A program made the position numbers and the translations under genes. A stretch of DNA of 13,957 nucleotides from positions 91,026 through 104,982 of the forward strand of contig NAOQ01000197.1 of the NCBI GenBank assembly GCA_002751075.1, read 5' to 3'. Below are positions 1 through 13,874 of this stretch, in pieces. How positions within the stretch are numbered: position 1 is the first letter of the stretch; each line of letters begins with the position of its first letter. The stretch is from Ichthyophonus hoferi. Taxonomy: Eukaryota; Opisthokonta; Ichthyosporea; Ichthyophonida; Ichthyophonidae. The notes beneath the pieces are model-generated. The model was not told where the DNA came from and ran no database searches. It was given only the letters and a program-made list of their open reading frames with translations.

Positions 1-32
1 GTAAAACTTGTCATTTGGATCGAAAGCCTCTA

Positions 33-80
<48 letters not shown>

Positions 81-756
81 CTTCTTCCTCCTCTTTTTGT
101 AAGACACCTGAAATATCGGCTTTATGATGTATACACAATTTTATTGAAAAAATTGTAGAAAAAACTCTATGCTATTTTATCTTGAATAAACTTGCTATAT
201 AAATACGTTAATTGGGTTAATAATGTGAATAGTAATAGCAACCACAATGCATTGCAATGAACTCCATCAGCAAAGAAATGATTCATTTCCCTCCTTTAAT
301 ACGACTAGGTGTATGAATAGGATTAGCTTATTACTTTGCGGTTGCTTTGAAAAAAGCGAGAGCTAATAAATATAATGTATATACGATATACTACCACAAC
401 CAGTACCAGTACAGTAGTGGGGAAGGAATGCTATTGGCTTAATCAGAAATCACCCAATAGTATATATATTGCAGCGATTACTCACTGATGATTTTCCTCC
501 TATCAGCTATAGATGATTCCAGGAACGACCTGATTTATATCCAATCAATGATAATGAGAAAGCAACGAGTTAAGAAAGCATTTAAAATTGGCAATAAATA
601 AATCAACTGGAACCAAACAGGATCGACAGAAGAATCATATGCTCCTGTAGTACTTAAGCTAAACATGGGTATAGGTAGAGTATATATAGTTATATCTATG
701 TACGCTAAAAGTTGAAGACAGTCCTTCTTATATAACTATATTTCGTCCTCTGGGGT
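1..756. other. Spacer downstream of the Csm1-like gene
   Basis: No coding segment was recognised on either strand. The stretch holds an ATT microsatellite near its left end and otherwise AT-rich unique sequence. On the minus strand it lies 3' of the stop codon of the Csm1-like gene at 757-759, so part of it should be that gene's 3' untranslated region. A minus-strand AATAAA (TTTATT on the plus strand at 140-145) lies about 600 bases past the stop. I cannot say whether it is the polyadenylation signal. Confidence 0.5.
34..80. repeat. (ATT)n microsatellite
   Basis: An uninterrupted trinucleotide run of about fifteen ATT units, followed by a short TC-rich patch. It lies in non-coding spacer. 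It is a simple-sequence repeat with no sign of belonging to a mobile element. Confidence 0.9.
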
Positions 757-3700
757 TTAAACACCATCTCCAAGGGGGGGCTCAATGGTTGAAAGTTGTC
801 TGAAGAACCCATGTAGCTGATCTAGGGGGAACTCTATGACCTCCTGAGTGGTTGAATGGTTTGTTAGCCTGTGGGTAATGGTTATGCCTATAGCAATCGT
901 AGTTAAAGTTATAGCTATTTATATTATGTTTATTACAGTTTATTGTGTTCGTATTAGTATATGTGGATGTGTGCATTTTTATGTTAGAGTCCCTATATTT
1001 AGTATGATAGGTGATAAATCACTCCTACATCCATGTATGTGTATAGGTATCTATCTGGGTATGTGCCTATATGTATGTGTTAGACATAAGTAGAGACATG
1101 TACGAGCCATGTGATCTTTATCCATTTATCATCGAGGGAATATCAAATTAAGAGATGTTTTAACGTGTACATGTATACATACGCATGCATATATGCATGC
1201 ATAGATGTGCGTATATATATACATGCATGTATATATATGTGTGTATATAAACTTTAAAAAATGTATAAATCGCGTGACAGAACAAAAAAAAAAAGAGGAA
1301 AAGGTGAAAAAAAAAAATAGACCAAACTAATAGTAAACACAAGAGAGGAAAGAAAGAATAAAAGAAAAGAAAGAAAGAAAGAAAGCAGAAAGACAATCAG
1401 TGTATACCTGTAGAAAGTCGGGTAGGACTAGGGATAGTTGGGGCACTAGCTTAGGCTCATACCGTACCTCTAGGTCGCCATCTTCCCCTGATTGGATGGA
1501 TAAAACGAAGACCAGATCTGCACCAATAAAATATGTGTTAATTGTTTTGAGTGTGTGATATGATGTGATATAATATTCTTTTTAATATAAATGAATATAA
1601 ATAATAAAAATAAAAGAGAGAGAGAAGGAGGTGAAAATATAAATAATGCAGAAACTGAGATTGAGATAAAAACGCATTTATAAAAAGATAAAGAGATATA
1701 GCAGGTGAAAGGAACTATAACGAGAAGGCGTGTTTTAAAATTATAATAAAAAGACCTGGTTGGCTATATCAAAAGATGGTTATGGTCAGTCGTATACGAC
1801 TGGAAGGTAGTAATCTCATATACATATTATTTATTATTTCGTTCTAACTATAAGATGAGAGCCTGCTGGAGTGTTGGATATGTAAATGTGTATATCTATA
1901 TATGAAACTATGTATATATATGTACGCGTGCATAATATAAATATATAAAAATTTCCAAAACCGTATATATATATATATATTGTATACGTATATCTATCTT
2001 TACATCCCTCTACTGGCCCTATACACTGGGAAGCAAAATATAGACCGGCATATATTCACATACCTACGTGTTATACTTTAAACTCATACATATAACAGCA
2101 TGTTTTTTTTTTGATAGAAGAGATGAGAAAGTATACATATATACATCTATTTGATTATACATACCCGCCCCCAATCCTGTATATGTGCAACCAAACACTG
2201 TACTGGATTCCCTAGCAACCACAAGCGATCCCATTCGTCTCAATATATCATAGCTTTCTCTCATCTTAACTAATCGCTCCTGTTCACTCAGGGCCCAATG
2301 CTGGGCTGCCTCCATGTCTTGCTCTGTCTCTAGGACGCATTGCTATATAGAGGTTAGATCAATGAGATATCAGATTCGCTATAATGAGGTATTATAGTTG
2401 GTGGGCAATCATGCTAGAGAGAGTTGATTGGTAGCTGTTGATTATATAATAGACACTTGTACATATTTGATAATATATCAGTACATATATATATGCTAAA
2501 ACATAATACTTGTATATAATTGATAGTATGTAAGTATATATACACATTTCATAGCACACATTTCATAGCACACATTTCATAGCATAAACATATCCTTATA
2601 TTATAATATTAATATATACAATTTATATTCTAAACATATAGACATAGATATGCATATACATATATATAAACATGCGCCAATCACATATCATAACTCCATA
2701 CCTTCCACTCAATTGCATCCCGTCTCATTCGCTCAGTGTTCTTTTTAAGACTCATCACTGCCAAACATAGAGAATTAAATTTTTATATGCAGGCAATATA
2801 AACTGAACTTATTAATAGCAACTAAAGGTAGAAATGTAGTTCTTCTTCATCTACCTCCTTGTTTTATATGCAATTATACTATTAATATTACATTGTTATA
2901 TTATTGTTATAATATCATTATATTATTATACTCTTACTATTACATTATTATTACATCATTATGATATACTTAGATAGACTGAAATAAGATAAGGGTTAGA
3001 AAGGAAAAAGACATGGTTATGGTGTAGCAGTGTATGTAAATGTCTAATGTAGATATGTAGAGATTGCATGTATATATATATATATATATGCAAGTAGTTA
3101 TGTATGTGGGTCTGCATGTATGTATGTAGATATGCATATATGTATGTATGTGTAAATAAATAATAGTATGTCTATACTAAATATATCTATGAAGAATTAT
3201 GAACAGGATAGGTACATATGAATACAAATTGGATGGAAATATATTAGTGTGTAGTATATGTGTGATGACGCACATGCACATGTATCTTCATATATCTTTA
3301 ATACAAGCTGAGCATTGCTTCTAACTCAATAGCACTCCTAAATAGTAAATAGAGATATGGTAGACTATAATCAATACATTGCAATAATAAACAACATAAA
3401 CAACATTAAAATTAGGTTCGTATTCTCTAATGTCAGGGGCCAAAGGGAATGTATATATATATGTAGGTTAATAGGGCATCAACTAGTTATTATTTGGATT
3501 ATATATCGGTAAAAGAATATAGCTTTGGTGATGATAGAGGTAAGGGCTATGCTAGGGAGAGGTGGTAGTATGGAGAAAGAGAGGGGATGTATAAAGAGTT
3601 GGTTAATATTTTTATTGTGGTGCATATAGGAATAGGAAGGTGAGAATGAGGTAAAAAAAAGTATAGGGGAAAGAGAGAGAGAACTGGAAATGTAAATATA

Positions 3701-6700
3701 AATGGAAAGAGAAATACAAAATAAAAATACAAATGAAAGTACAAATACTAATACTAATAAAATAAAAAAAGGAGTAGAAATAGAAAGAGAAGGAAAAAGA
3801 ACAAAAGAAGCCAACCAAAGCAGTAAAGAGTATACAAACCTTGCCCGTCCTTAGTCCTACACCTCTCATCTTTCTCCACTAACTGTTTATGCAGCCTATC
3901 CTGCTCTCTCGCCTTCCTATCAACCTCTCTTTGTATTTTAGTTATTTCCTCTTCCAATTTTACTAGTTTCTTTCTAAGCTGTTTCTCCTCATTGTCTTTC
4001 TTTGCTAACTGTTGACCTATTTTGTCTTCTATTCCTTTAGCCTTTTCAACCTGTCTCCGGAGATTCTTTTCCTCCTTCTTCCATATGTCCCTCTCTTTGA
4101 TAAGTGTTTTCTTCTCTTCCTCCCACTTCTTATTATTACTTTCGCTTTCACTGGACAACTTCTTCACTGCATTCTCCTGTACTTTCATCTTTTCATTAAG
4201 AACTTTCTGTTGTTTCTTCATCTCATTCATCAGTGCCTCCTTCTCCTTCTCCCAAGCTTTTTTAGTCTTCTCATTCTCCTCTTCCCATTTCTCCTTCAAC
4301 TTAGCCCATTTCTCCCTCTCTTTTACTATTGCCTTTCGTTCTTTCTCTATTTCTTTACTCGCTTTTTGTTGGCTCTGTGTCGTTATCTTTTCCGCCTTTG
4401 TTTTCTCATCTTCTCTTTCTTTATCTATAGCAGCTATTTCCTCAACTAAATCAAACTCTCTTTCCTTCCACTCCTTTTCTTTCCTCTCCATCTCTTCCTG
4501 TTTTTTACGGCATTCTTTTCCTGTCTCCTCTAGCTCTTTCTCCAACAATTTCATTGCGTCTGCTTTTTCTTTTTCTGTATTTTTCAGTTCATCTATGCCT
4601 TTTGTAACTGTAAAGGTATAGTCATTGTGCAGTGTAAGGTTTGGCATACTATAGTAGTACATTGTAGAGAGTGACAGTGTAATACAAAGTAAAAAATAAG
4701 ATGGTGGTGTATTAAAGAGGTAATAGAGGGAGCGAGGGAGAAAGAAAATAAAGCATGCCATTGAACAGCAGGAAGGTAAGTTATTAAAGAAAGAAAGAAT
4801 TAAATGTGGGTGGACACAAACAGAACGACAGGCACAAGAGACGATAAAAAAAAATAAGATAGAAAGCGGGGAGAGGATGAAAGAATAAAATTTATAAGAT
4901 AGGAAGGTGCAAAGGGTAAGCCTAGTAGAAAGACAGAATAGGAATAAGCCATGGAATAACCAAAAGAAAGTTAAATGATGCATATGCTTATAAATATATA
5001 AACATACATACATGCACACACGCGCCCTTTCCTGAGGTCCACCTACCTTGTTTCTGTAGCTCGGCCTCTCTTATTTTCGCCTCTTTCAACGCTGTCTCTT
5101 TCTCTTTCTCCATCTTTTTTATTTGTTTTTCTAACCCTTCTACTCTCTTAGAGTCACTAGACCCATCACTAATCTGTGACCTTAGTCGTTCATTCTCTTC
5201 CTGTAGGTTATCACGTTCTGTTACTATCATCCTATTGACTGTAGGTGGGTGAGGGATAGGAGAGAGTGTGTGAGCGTGGAGAAAGGAGTGGGGATGGTTG
5301 ATTGGTTAATGTGCATCATATTTTATAATACGAGTAGGCTATTGGGTATTTCTAATATAACGCATATTTTGAATTGAGCTAATCCAATTGCGTGCCTTCC
5401 CTACCCTCACTTAGTATATTCAATAAAAGTTCCCGAGAGCTTTTAATTGCTTAAATAAAAAGACCTTCTCTCTATCTCCCCTCTTAATAAACCCCTAGCA
5501 AGCTTCTAATCCAATGAAAACACCAGTGCATACCCATATCAAGACGAGTTCTCTGTTCTTTGATACTAGTTTGGTAGTTATTTGGCTTGTCCAAGGTGGC
5601 GTTGGGCATACGGGTAACTACCCAGTTCCTGAATATAGCGGCCTCTCTCTCGTTCTTCTCAAACAATGTAGGGGTACTACTAACATCAAGGAGCTCAGAG
5701 GAAAGAAGATCAAATGGTAAGATATCTCGGTTAATATCTGGTAGTGGTCCTCTGGTGGTTACAGCAATGTTGCTACCTATCTCTTGTGTAACGCCTTGGT
5801 TTTCTTTTTCTTTTTCCTTTTCTTGGCCTTCTTCTTTTTCTTTTTCTTTTTCTTTGCCAGCTATAGTTCGTTTACTGAGTTGGCTTTCCTGAAGTCTTTC
5901 CTTTTCCGCTGTTCTTTGCATCCACCTCTTCTCCCCCTGCCCCCCCTCGGTATCACCTACCGCACTTCTATCATGTTCCGTGTCCTTTCCCTCTCTTCCC
6001 ATTTTACTCTTCCGTGTAGAAATGGCAGTTCTGACTTGTGCAACGGCTTCTCCCGCCTCATCCTCTCCATTTTCAGTATAGTAATAACGTACAGCCTTAG
6101 GTTTTTTTATCTTTTGTGCAGTTTTTAGAATAGATTGTGGAACTACGGGCTCTATCTCTTGGCCTGCGTATGATCCTGCTGTAAGGAGAGAACCACCTCG
6201 ATAGGGACTTTGTTCTAGAGGAAACCCAAAAGACACTGATTTCTGCAATAACTATATGTCAAAAGAGAATAAAATAAATGCTGAAAAGGGAATAGGAAAT
6301 GTATGATATTATATTATACTATATTATGTACTTATTTTAAGTTCCACTCTATAATTTGTATTAATGGCTGTTGAATGAAAGGGATATATGCGTGTATTAA
6401 AATGATTCTTCGTGAAAATGTATTTTCAAAAACTTATATTATATTTTGATAGTTGGTAATATACTAAGGGTGCATTACATAAATCGCTTTGTAATAGCAC
6501 TAACAAAACAAGGTTTAACAAGAATATATGATAAAAATATACGTGTCATACACAGAAAGAGCGACTAAATCCTAACTACTTACATTAATTGTTGGCGATT
6601 TTGAGTGGGAGAAGTAAAATAGTTTCAAACTAGACAAGATGTAAATATAACGAAGGTAATAGGAAAAGCTTACAGCATTAATTTATTATTTAGTGTTAAT

Positions 6701-7011
6701 ACGTTACTAAAGAAGACAACGTTACTAAAGAAGACATGAGGAGAGGAAAAAAGTATTTGATTATATTGTATTATCTTAAATTATATTCTGCTATATCTTT
6801 TTACTGTGAACAAACACAAACTTACCTTAGAAGACTGACTATCGTCAGAGCGAAGCCTCTTACTCCCAGGTGTGCTCTCAGAACTAGTCTCATGTTGTTC
6901 CAATAACTCTTCATCCCTTCGTCTTTTTTTAAGTAATAATTTATTTTTTAAAGCGTGTTTCCCTTTGTCTAGTTTCTTTCCCCTGGCAGCAGGTATACCA
7001 ATTTTTGCCAT
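757..7011 (-). CDS. CSM1/PCS1-like: Csm1/Pcs1-like long coiled-coil protein with PP1-docking motifs, 8 exons
   Basis: Proposed coding exons in transcript order: 7011-6826, 6251-5534, 5238-5047, 4607-3840, 2757-2702, 2342-2165, 1517-1408, 843-757. All introns are GT-AG, phases chain (0,1,1,1,0,1,0), and the total is 2295 nt or 764 aa. Residues 1-62 are basic with KKRRR and KRLR patches (likely nuclear signals). KSVSF is at 66-70 and SILK at 102-105, both fitting PP1-docking consensus motifs. A Lys/Glu repeat follows. There is no proline between P285 and P721, and residues from about 303 to 670 look like a coiled coil. The C-terminus (about 670-760) has FGCTYTG, LVFVLSI, RYEPKL and LPDFLQEVIEF, which I recognise as the Csm1/Pcs1 pattern (hydrophobic strands, then LPD[YF]LxExIxF and a final helix). 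In yeasts that family forms a V-shaped monopolin clamp that cross-links kinetochore components and also acts in rDNA. Yeast members are about 190-220 aa, so this one is unusually long. Alternatives are a KNL1-like or other RWD-like kinetochore protein. The exon structure is firmer than the family name. Confidence 0.72.
844..1407 (-). other. Intron 7 of the Csm1-like gene
   Basis: The donor is CAG/GTATAC at 1407-1406 and the acceptor is CACTCAG at 845-844. Next to the donor, about 1279-1390, lies a purine tract on the plus strand with GAAA repeats, which is CT-rich in the transcript. At about 1170-1250 there are alternating TATG/CATA runs. A second AG (CCCACAG, exon start 868) lies 25 nt upstream of the acceptor used here. 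Confidence 0.7.
1356..1386 (+). repeat. GAAA-rich microsatellite
   Basis: An imperfect GAAA/AAAG array within intron 7 of the Csm1-like gene, a few tens of bases from the 5' splice site of that intron. In the transcript it reads as a TTTC tract. Confidence 0.75.
2542..2583. repeat. 14-bp perfect tandem triplicate
   Basis: The unit ACACATTTCATAGC occurs three times in a row without a mismatch. It lies in intron 5 of the Csm1-like gene (2343-2701). It is a short minisatellite with no coding role visible. Confidence 0.9.
2758..3839 (-). other. Intron 4 of the Csm1-like gene (1.08 kb)
   Basis: The largest intron of the gene lies between the coiled-coil exon and the 56-nt exon. The donor-proximal third (about 3540-3830) is strongly purine-rich on the plus strand, hence pyrimidine-rich in the transcript. 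The rest is AT-rich with (TA)n at about 3070-3088 and TATG runs. Phase is preserved by direct joining of the flanking exons. I found no further exon, but a small extra phase-1 exon cannot be excluded by eye. Confidence 0.65.
3840..4607 (-). other. Large coiled-coil exon
   Basis: A single 768-nt exon supplies residues 366-622. It is almost wholly Lys, Glu, Arg, Gln and Asn with hydrophobic residues at heptad-like spacing, and has no proline. Tryptophans fall at 412, 466, 473, 484, 527 and 541, several of them 7, 11 or 14 apart, as heptad and hendecad core positions would be. It is bounded by the acceptor TTTACAG and the donor CAAG/GTTTG, both giving phase 1. The plus-strand complement reads as Ser/Phe/Leu-rich open frames, which are shadows. 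Myosin-tail-like composition can give false similarity to many coiled coils. Confidence 0.8.
5803..5858 (-). repeat. Lys/Glu codon repeat in exon 2
   Basis: A TTTTTC-type plus-strand repeat encodes alternating KEKEKE runs split by EEGQ. It is an in-frame, coding low-complexity tract lying between the PP1-docking region and the coiled coil. Such a tract can change in length by slippage without breaking the frame when whole units change. Confidence 0.85.
6703..6738. repeat. 18-bp tandem duplication
   Basis: The two copies GTTACTAAAGAAGACAAC and GTTACTAAAGAAGACATG are adjacent and differ only at their last two bases. They lie in intron 1 of the Csm1-like gene (6252-6825), about 90 bases downstream of the exon 1 donor. 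Confidence 0.9.
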
Positions 7012-7356
7012 TCTAAGGCGGTGAAGAGAGGGACCTCATGAAACTAAATATATGTGTATGTATGTATATGTCTGCCTGTCTACTAAGAATAATAATATGA
7101 TCCGTATCCCAGGTTAAGGAGGCATAGTATATAGTATATATTATATAAATAATATGTCTATACTTAAACTTACTGTATTAAAATAACTTTTGAGTTCAAA
7201 AATTAATTACCTGTTATTACCTCTCTAACCTTCTACGTATATATATATATTAATTCAACGTACAATTAATATAAGCTGTTGAAAAGCTATTGTACATCAC
7301 ATACAAATCTAAAATAATTGTATGTGCTATTATCTCTTCAAGAAAATATTTTATAG

Positions 7357-7359
<3 letters not shown>

Positions 7360-7393
<34 letters not shown>
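7360..7393. repeat. (TA)n microsatellite
   Basis: A long alternating TA run followed directly by ATT triplets. It lies about 350 bases 5' of the start codon of the Csm1-like gene. Simple-sequence DNA like this is prone to length change and strand opening. Confidence 0.9.
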
Positions 7394-7397
<4 letters not shown>

Positions 7398-7854
7398 ATT
7401 ATTATCAGTACATTATTAATAATTAATACTATAATGGAAATCAAATTTCACCGTGTAAGCGGTTGGTGGCGATTTGGTTCCGCGCCAGACCTTGTCCTCT
7501 AGCCAATAACAGAAAGCTATATAATTTTAATATTCTCCTTTAATTGATGAAATATCATCTTTTTCATGTTTTAAATTTTATCTTGATTTGGATCTCTGTT
7601 TAAAAGCGGTTTGGCTCAGTGCTACTTAAGTATTTATGGCGGGCCACCTCTCTGTAAATAATTACTATATATAGGTATTACTTATTTTATTTATTCACAT
7701 AAATAAAAATATTGATAAAATAATTCAGTTTAATTAATTCTTATCCAAATCTGCTTTTCCATATATCATGTTAAAATGGTGCTGACTAGCCAATGATATT
7801 ATTATTTTAAAATATAATGATCTTATTGGCATATTAAACAATCAGATTAACCTG

Positions 7855-8265
7855 ATAAACTAATAAATATAACACCGCTGTATAAAACATAAATACCTCT
7901 AGTATGGTTAGTATAGTATATAGTATTCGATACAGTTAATAAACTATTGAACATAACATATCTGTATAAAGCATAATCGCTTATAGTATAGTATAGTATA
8001 GTATGTATAGTATAGTATAGTATTTGATAAATAGCTAATAGACAAATATATAAATGCAAACATAACATACCTCTATAAAATATAAATACCTAGTGTACTA
8101 TGGTATAGTAAATTATTATAGTATACCTCTATACATTATAGATACGAATGTCTATAGTACAGTATAGTATATTAATTATTTAGTAGATAGGTAATAAATT
8201 ATTAAACATAACTTACCTCTGTACAAAATATAAATGCTTATAGTGTAACATGCGATATGTATGTT
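7855..8265. repeat. Degenerate tandem repeat with TATAG arrays
   Basis: Related blocks recur about every 70-100 bases. Each has a TAATAAA-TATTRAACATAAC-like segment, then ACCTCTGTATAAAATATAA-like sequence, then a run of TATAG pentamers. Recognisable copies start near 7858, 7938, 8050, 8125 and 8195. The purest TATAG run is 7982-8022. The copies have diverged, so the array looks old or slowly homogenised. Confidence 0.7.
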
Positions 8266-8452
8266 TTGCTAAAATAAAAATAAAAATAGAACTTACAACT
8301 ATGATTTTGAAGCCTCTATATCGAAGATACAGATGATTTAATTCGGACGTAGTAAGAGGAAGAGATTAGTAAAGAATTTTCATGTACATAGTTATGTTGT
8401 ACCTTCATCCAACGTCTTATAATGATATATGTAAAGAGAAACAAATATATAA

Positions 8453-8550
8453 GGGTAGGATAGAATAAGATATATTATGACATTATAACATTACATACAT
8501 GGGTAGGATATGATAAGATATATTGTGATAGATTAAGATATATTATAATA
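8453..8550. repeat. 30-bp repeat pair plus partial third copy
   Basis: Segments 8453-8482 and 8501-8530 share 26 of 30 positions, both starting GGGTAGGATA. A shorter related segment follows at 8531-8550 (GATTAAGATATATTATAATA). Start-to-start spacing is 48 bases. They are non-coding and lie in the spacer 3' of GOLPH3. Confidence 0.8.
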
Positions 8551-9512
8551 AATATATGCATATGCCAGTAGCTCAATACACAACCCGTCCTATATTTATT
8601 TGTATATATACATCTATATCTCTATATCTATTATCTATAAATAATACATCATTGAACTTTGTCATTCTACCGATCTGACCTTTCCAGATCATTCCATCCT
8701 ATCTTTACCCCCATAATTTTATTCTTTCTAAATCTACTCCTACACATACTAGCGGACGTAACTTTATTATGATTATCATACACGGCCCCATAGCCATCAT
8801 ATGTTCGTCAGGCAGTGGCACCAGGCCAGACTGATCTATGATAATGACGTACACATGTTTCAAATTAATTTCGGATATTATGGAATGACCACTAAGGACT
8901 AAATAGCCTGCTCTATATCCTAATGTCAGCAGCCCCTTCTCTCTCTAAGCAGCCGTCGAATAATTGGAAATAGGACCAGGTCTGGGTAGAAGGAAGGAAG
9001 AAAATTCACGAAAGGAATTGATCGTCAATGACTAACTAGATACATGTGTACCTATCAAACCAAAGATGGTGTGACGCCGACCGAATCTGCTTTACAACAA
9101 TTATATGTATTAACCGAAGTAGAAGGTGTATGATGCTATAGTGGTATAGCAGTATATGTATATATATACTGACCTGCACCAAAACCTATCTTAAGCAGGA
9201 GGATAAGAAAATGTGATTATGAACTTTGTTTCAAATTATGTGAACTTAACGAAACGATAAATCAATCAGTAGGTATATTGACTATGGCTTAAAATAAGAA
9301 AGAGACGAGTTAAATATATCAGAACCGTCAATGTTGAATAAGGGAACACATCGTATATACATGTAAATGACTTTGCTGGTAGTGGGTAACAGGTAGTATA
9401 CAGAGACATAAATAATAACGGATTGTGGTGTATATAGCTAACACCATGGTATAGGTAATGCATACGCCGCAAAGGCATGCAAATAAACACACCAGCATGC
9501 CATGGCTAACAG

Positions 9513-13821
<4,309 letters not shown>

Positions 13822-13834
13822 ATTTAACACTCTG

Positions 13835-13874
<40 letters not shown>

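Larger units (their letters stand above)
757..2342 (-). other. C-terminal Csm1-type domain exons (2342-2165, 1517-1408, 843-757)
   Basis: Three exons encode residues 641-764. The first starts at Q641 after a TATAG acceptor and runs from the end of the coiled coil into the first strands (STVFGCTYTG). The second adds LVFVLSI, an acidic turn (GEDGD), EVRYEPKLVP and the start of the LPDFLQ motif. The last begins EVIEFPLDQL and ends after IEPPLGDGV with TAA at 757-759. The LPDFL/QEVIEF motif spans the last splice junction, which supports both the junction and the choice of the acceptor at 844-845. In known Csm1 this globular head carries the hydrophobic patch that binds kinetochore proteins. That role here is inferred. 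Confidence 0.65.
7012..9512. other. Intergenic spacer between the two genes
   Basis: About 2.5 kb without a recognisable coding segment. It should contain the promoter and 5' untranslated region of the Csm1-like gene (right of 7011) and the 3' untranslated region of GOLPH3 (left of 9513). It carries a (TA)n tract at about 7360-7393, a TATAG-rich degenerate tandem region, and a 30-bp repeat pair. Slightly less AT-rich patches at about 7458-7510 and 7620-7655 stand out, and might belong to a promoter, but no core element can be named with confidence. A plus-strand TTTATT at 8763-8768 would be a minus-strand AATAAA, but it is about 750 bases from the GOLPH3 stop. Confidence 0.6.

Noticed and set aside
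848-1093. Plus-strand 81-codon frame
   Set aside because: The composition follows TATG repeats, no family pattern is visible, and it lies in intron 7 of the minus-strand gene.
757-2342. KNL1/Spc105 or COMMD-type C-terminal domain
   Set aside because: RVxF plus SILK plus coiled coil plus an RWD-like end suggested KNL1, and the last exon alone suggested COMMD. The joined LPDFLQEVIEF block and strand order fit Csm1/Pcs1 better, and no clear MELT repeats are seen.
4012-4621. Plus-strand open frames of 145 and 199 codons, Ser/Phe/Leu-rich
   Set aside because: They are antisense shadows of the Lys/Glu-rich coiled-coil exon. Codons rich in A and G on one strand give long stop-free Ser/Phe/Leu frames on the other.
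3754-5019. A single 421-codon minus-strand frame spanning introns and the coiled-coil exon
   Set aside because: Only 4607-3840 fits the splice signals and joins neighbouring exons in phase. The ends are Phe/Leu/Cys-rich intron translation. Retaining the intron from exon 3 shifts frame and stops.
6100-6251. Ki-67/Repo-Man family membership from the VSFG and SILK region
   Set aside because: The N-terminal module is reminiscent, but there is no FHA domain or repeat region, and the C-terminal head fits Csm1/Pcs1 better. Kept only as a comparison for PP1 docking.
7012-9512. Possible transposon or virus-like remnant in the spacer
   Set aside because: No terminal repeats, target duplications or transposase or polymerase motifs were seen. 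Repetition is confined to short tandem arrays.
13822-13830. GOLPH3 start extended upstream to residues reading MLN
   Set aside because: The upstream codon is GTG, not ATG. The first ATG at 13821 gives a normal N-terminus.
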